From positions 2,221,001 to 2,285,000 of the forward strand of contig JBBMOA010000001.1 of assembly GCA_037954235.1 (NCBI GenBank): 64,000 nt of DNA, read 5' to 3'. Positions within the stretch are counted from its first letter, which is position 1. Every line of letters starts with the position of its first letter. Origin of the DNA: Aulostomus chinensis. Its lineage: Eukaryota; Chordata; Actinopteri; Syngnathiformes; Aulostomidae. The notes under the pieces were generated by a model that saw only the letters and a list, made by a program, of their open reading frames with translations, ran no database searches and was not told where the DNA came from. Made by a program: the position numbers and the translations under genes. Below are positions 62,161 to 64,000 of the stretch, one piece after another.

Positions 62161-63806
62161 GTAGTGATAGTTGCTAAGGAACTCAGTGATGCTTACAGTA
62201 ATGTATTAAGAGTTTCGAACAACCTCAAAGTGATGCTGACAGTCATTTAGTAAGAGTTGCTAATGAACTCAATTCAATGCTACAGTGATGTCGTGAGAAT
62301 TGCTCATAAACTCAAAATGATGCTTACAGTAATGTAGTGATAGTTGCTAATAAACTCAAAGTGATGCTGACAGTCATGTAGTAAGAGTTGCTACGAACCT
62401 CAAAATAATGCGACATTAATGTAGTAAAAGTTGCTACAAACCTCAAAATATTGCGTCAGTGATATCAGAAGAATTGGTAATGATCTCAAAATGATGCTAG
62501 CAGTAATGGAGTGAACGTTTCGAATAACCTCAAAGTGATGCTGACAGTCATGTACTAAGTGTTGCTACGAAACTTAAAATAATGCGACATTAATGTCGTA
62601 AAAGTTGCTACGAACCTCAAAATATTGCGACAGTGATGTCGGAGGAATTGCTCATGAACTCAAAATGATGCTAACAGTAATGTAGTGATAGTTGCTAATC
62701 AACTCAGTGATGCTTACAGTCATGTAGTAAGTGTTTCGAACAACCTCAAAGTGATGCTGACAGTCATGTAGTAAGAGTTGCTTCTAACCTCAAAATGATG
62801 CTAAAAGTAATGTATTGATAGTTGCTAATTAACTCAAAGTGATGCTGATAGTAATATAGTAAGTGTTTCGAACAACCTCAAAGTGATTCTGACAGTCATG
62901 TAGTAAGAGTTGCTACGAACCTTAAAAAATGCAACAGTAAAGTAGTAAGAGTTGCTTCGAACCTCAAAATAATGCGACAGTGATGTCAGAAGAATTGGTA
63001 ATGATCTCAAACTGATGGGACAGTGATGTTGTAAGAATTGCTAATGAACTCAAGATGATGCTAACAATAATGTAGTGATAGTTGCTAATGAACTCAGTGA
63101 TGCTTATAGTAATGTAGTAAGTGTTTTGAACAACTTCAAAGTGATGCTGACAGTCATGTAGTAAGAGTTGCTAATGAAGTCAATTTAATGCTACAGTGAT
63201 GTCTTAAGAATTGCTAATAAACTCAAAATGATGCGACAGTGATGTAGTAAGAATTGCTAATGAACTCAAACTGATGCTAACAGTAATGTAGTGAAAGTTG
63301 CGAGTAACCTAAAAATGATGCTGAGAGTCATGTAGTAAGAGTTGCTGCGAACCTCAAAATAATGCGACAGTAATGTTGGAAGAATTGCTAATGAACTCAA
63401 AATGATGCTAACAGTAATGGAGTGAAATTTTCGAATAACCTCAAAATGATGCTAACAGTAATCTAGTAAGAGCTGCTAAAAACCTCAAAATTATGCTACA
63501 GTTATGTAGGAAGAATTGCTAATGAATTCAAAAATGATGCTGACAGTGATGTAGTAAGAATTGATAATAAACTCAAAATGATGCTGACAGTGATGTAGTA
63601 AGAATTGCTAATGAACTCAAAATGATGCTCACAGTAATGTAGTGATAGTTGCTAATAAACTCAAAGTGATGCTGGCGGTAATGTGGAAAGAGTTGAAACG
63701 AGAACAACAAACTGTCCTCTGATGGTTGGACAAGTTGGTTTGGTCCGTCCTCTCACTCATCATTAAAAGCCCTTATTACTCATCATTCATCCAATCTGAC
63801 ACTCAC

Positions 63807-63981
63807 GTCTGCAGTGGGGAATCCCCAGCAGCCCGCGGCCCACATGGAGCAGTCTCGGCCAATCACGTGGGGCCTGCAGCGGCACCGACCACCAAATGGC
63901 TCGCAGGTGTCACTCTCAGCTCCAACCTCATGGCAGGCACAAGGCAGGGCGCCGTTGGTGAAGAGAGCCCAAGAGACACAG
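63807..63981 (-). CDS. Laminin-alpha-type EGF-like (LE) exon, partial gene
   Basis: Minus-strand open segment of 175 bp, with an AG acceptor candidate at 63982-63983 and a GTGAGT donor at 63801-63806 (both as complements). The peptide includes ALFTNGALPCACHEVGAES, then DTCEPFGGRCRCRPHVIGRD and CSMWAAGCWGFP. This is a laminin EGF-like module, an extracellular disulfide-bonded repeat of basement-membrane laminins. The NGALPC...VIGR.C...GFP wording fits laminin alpha chains of the alpha-3/alpha-5 type best. Where C-x-x-C is expected, CSMW appears and a cysteine comes four residues later, so one disulfide cannot form normally. It may be a divergent exon or a decaying copy. The gene would continue to the right, and the satellite would lie on its 3' side, perhaps in the following intron. 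Confidence 0.75.
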
Positions 63982-64000
63982 CTGAGCTGAGACAGAATGG

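Larger units (their letters stand above)
41995..63698 (-). repeat. Right satellite array, same family in inverted orientation
   Basis: The same 42-44 bp monomers as the left array, reverse complemented: GTTTCGAATAACCTCAAAGT with GATGCTGACAGT (A), ACTCAGTGATGCTTACAGT (B), GAACTCAAAATGATGCTAAC (C), CCTCAAAATATTGCGACAGT (D), CCTCAAAATAATGCGACAGT (E) and GATCTCAAAATGATGCGAC (F). The subtypes follow the same order read backwards, so both arrays share one HOR. No foreign insertion is seen. Monomers at 42.0-43.4 kb and 62.8-63.7 kb are more irregular. About 500 monomers by length. No gene is seen in it. Confidence 0.97.

Noticed and set aside
1..63698. Calling the locus a centromere outright
   Set aside because: Architecture alone is not evidence. 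No CENP-B-like box was recognised, and chromatin or cytological data are needed.

Overview
The window looks like vertebrate, most probably teleost, chromosomal DNA. The tRNA genes are vertebrate-type, the SINE and other dispersed repeats resemble ones widespread in fish, there is a hAT relic, and one laminin-alpha-like exon sits at the right edge. No bacterial or viral gene organisation is seen. The window is about 73 % satellite DNA and has almost no protein-coding content.

Layout. (1) Positions 1-24974 are a tandem satellite with a ~43-bp monomer. At least six monomer subtypes follow one another in a recurring order, and a five-monomer block of 216 bp forms a higher-order repeat (HOR). One 496-bp insertion (1758-2253), flanked by a 7-bp direct repeat, carries a U1 snRNA-like segment. 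(2) Positions 24975-41994 are a 17-kb non-satellite island. It holds nine tRNA-derived loci: two decayed Gln copies, Leu(CAG), Leu(AAG), Arg(ACG), Asn(GTT), an initiator-Met body whose anticodon reads CAG, a damaged Lys(TTT) and a damaged Phe(GAA). It also holds a SINE, several copies of a common fish repeat, a hAT relic, microsatellites and an inverted pair of ~300-bp repeats. (3) Positions 41995-63698 are the same satellite and the same HOR in the opposite orientation. Parts of it were amplified recently by segmental duplications of 0.65-3.3 kb. (4) Positions 63699-64000 leave the satellite. They contain a minus-strand exon encoding a laminin EGF-like module that lacks one expected cysteine.

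Two features stand out. The first is the architecture: two oppositely oriented HOR arrays flank a unique core that carries tRNA genes. This resembles the plan of fission-yeast regional centromeres, where inverted repeats and tRNA barriers flank a core, but any centromeric or boundary role here is inference only. The second is an initiator tRNA that differs from the vertebrate initiator, as I recall it, at only two of 72 positions. One of these changes turns the anticodon from CAT to CAG, so the tRNA, if expressed, would pair with CUG.

No long open reading frame outside the laminin exon and the hAT fragment looks like a real gene. The many short frames inside the arrays are products of the satellite. 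All comparisons with known tRNAs, U1, laminin and fish repeats are from memory; no database search was possible.
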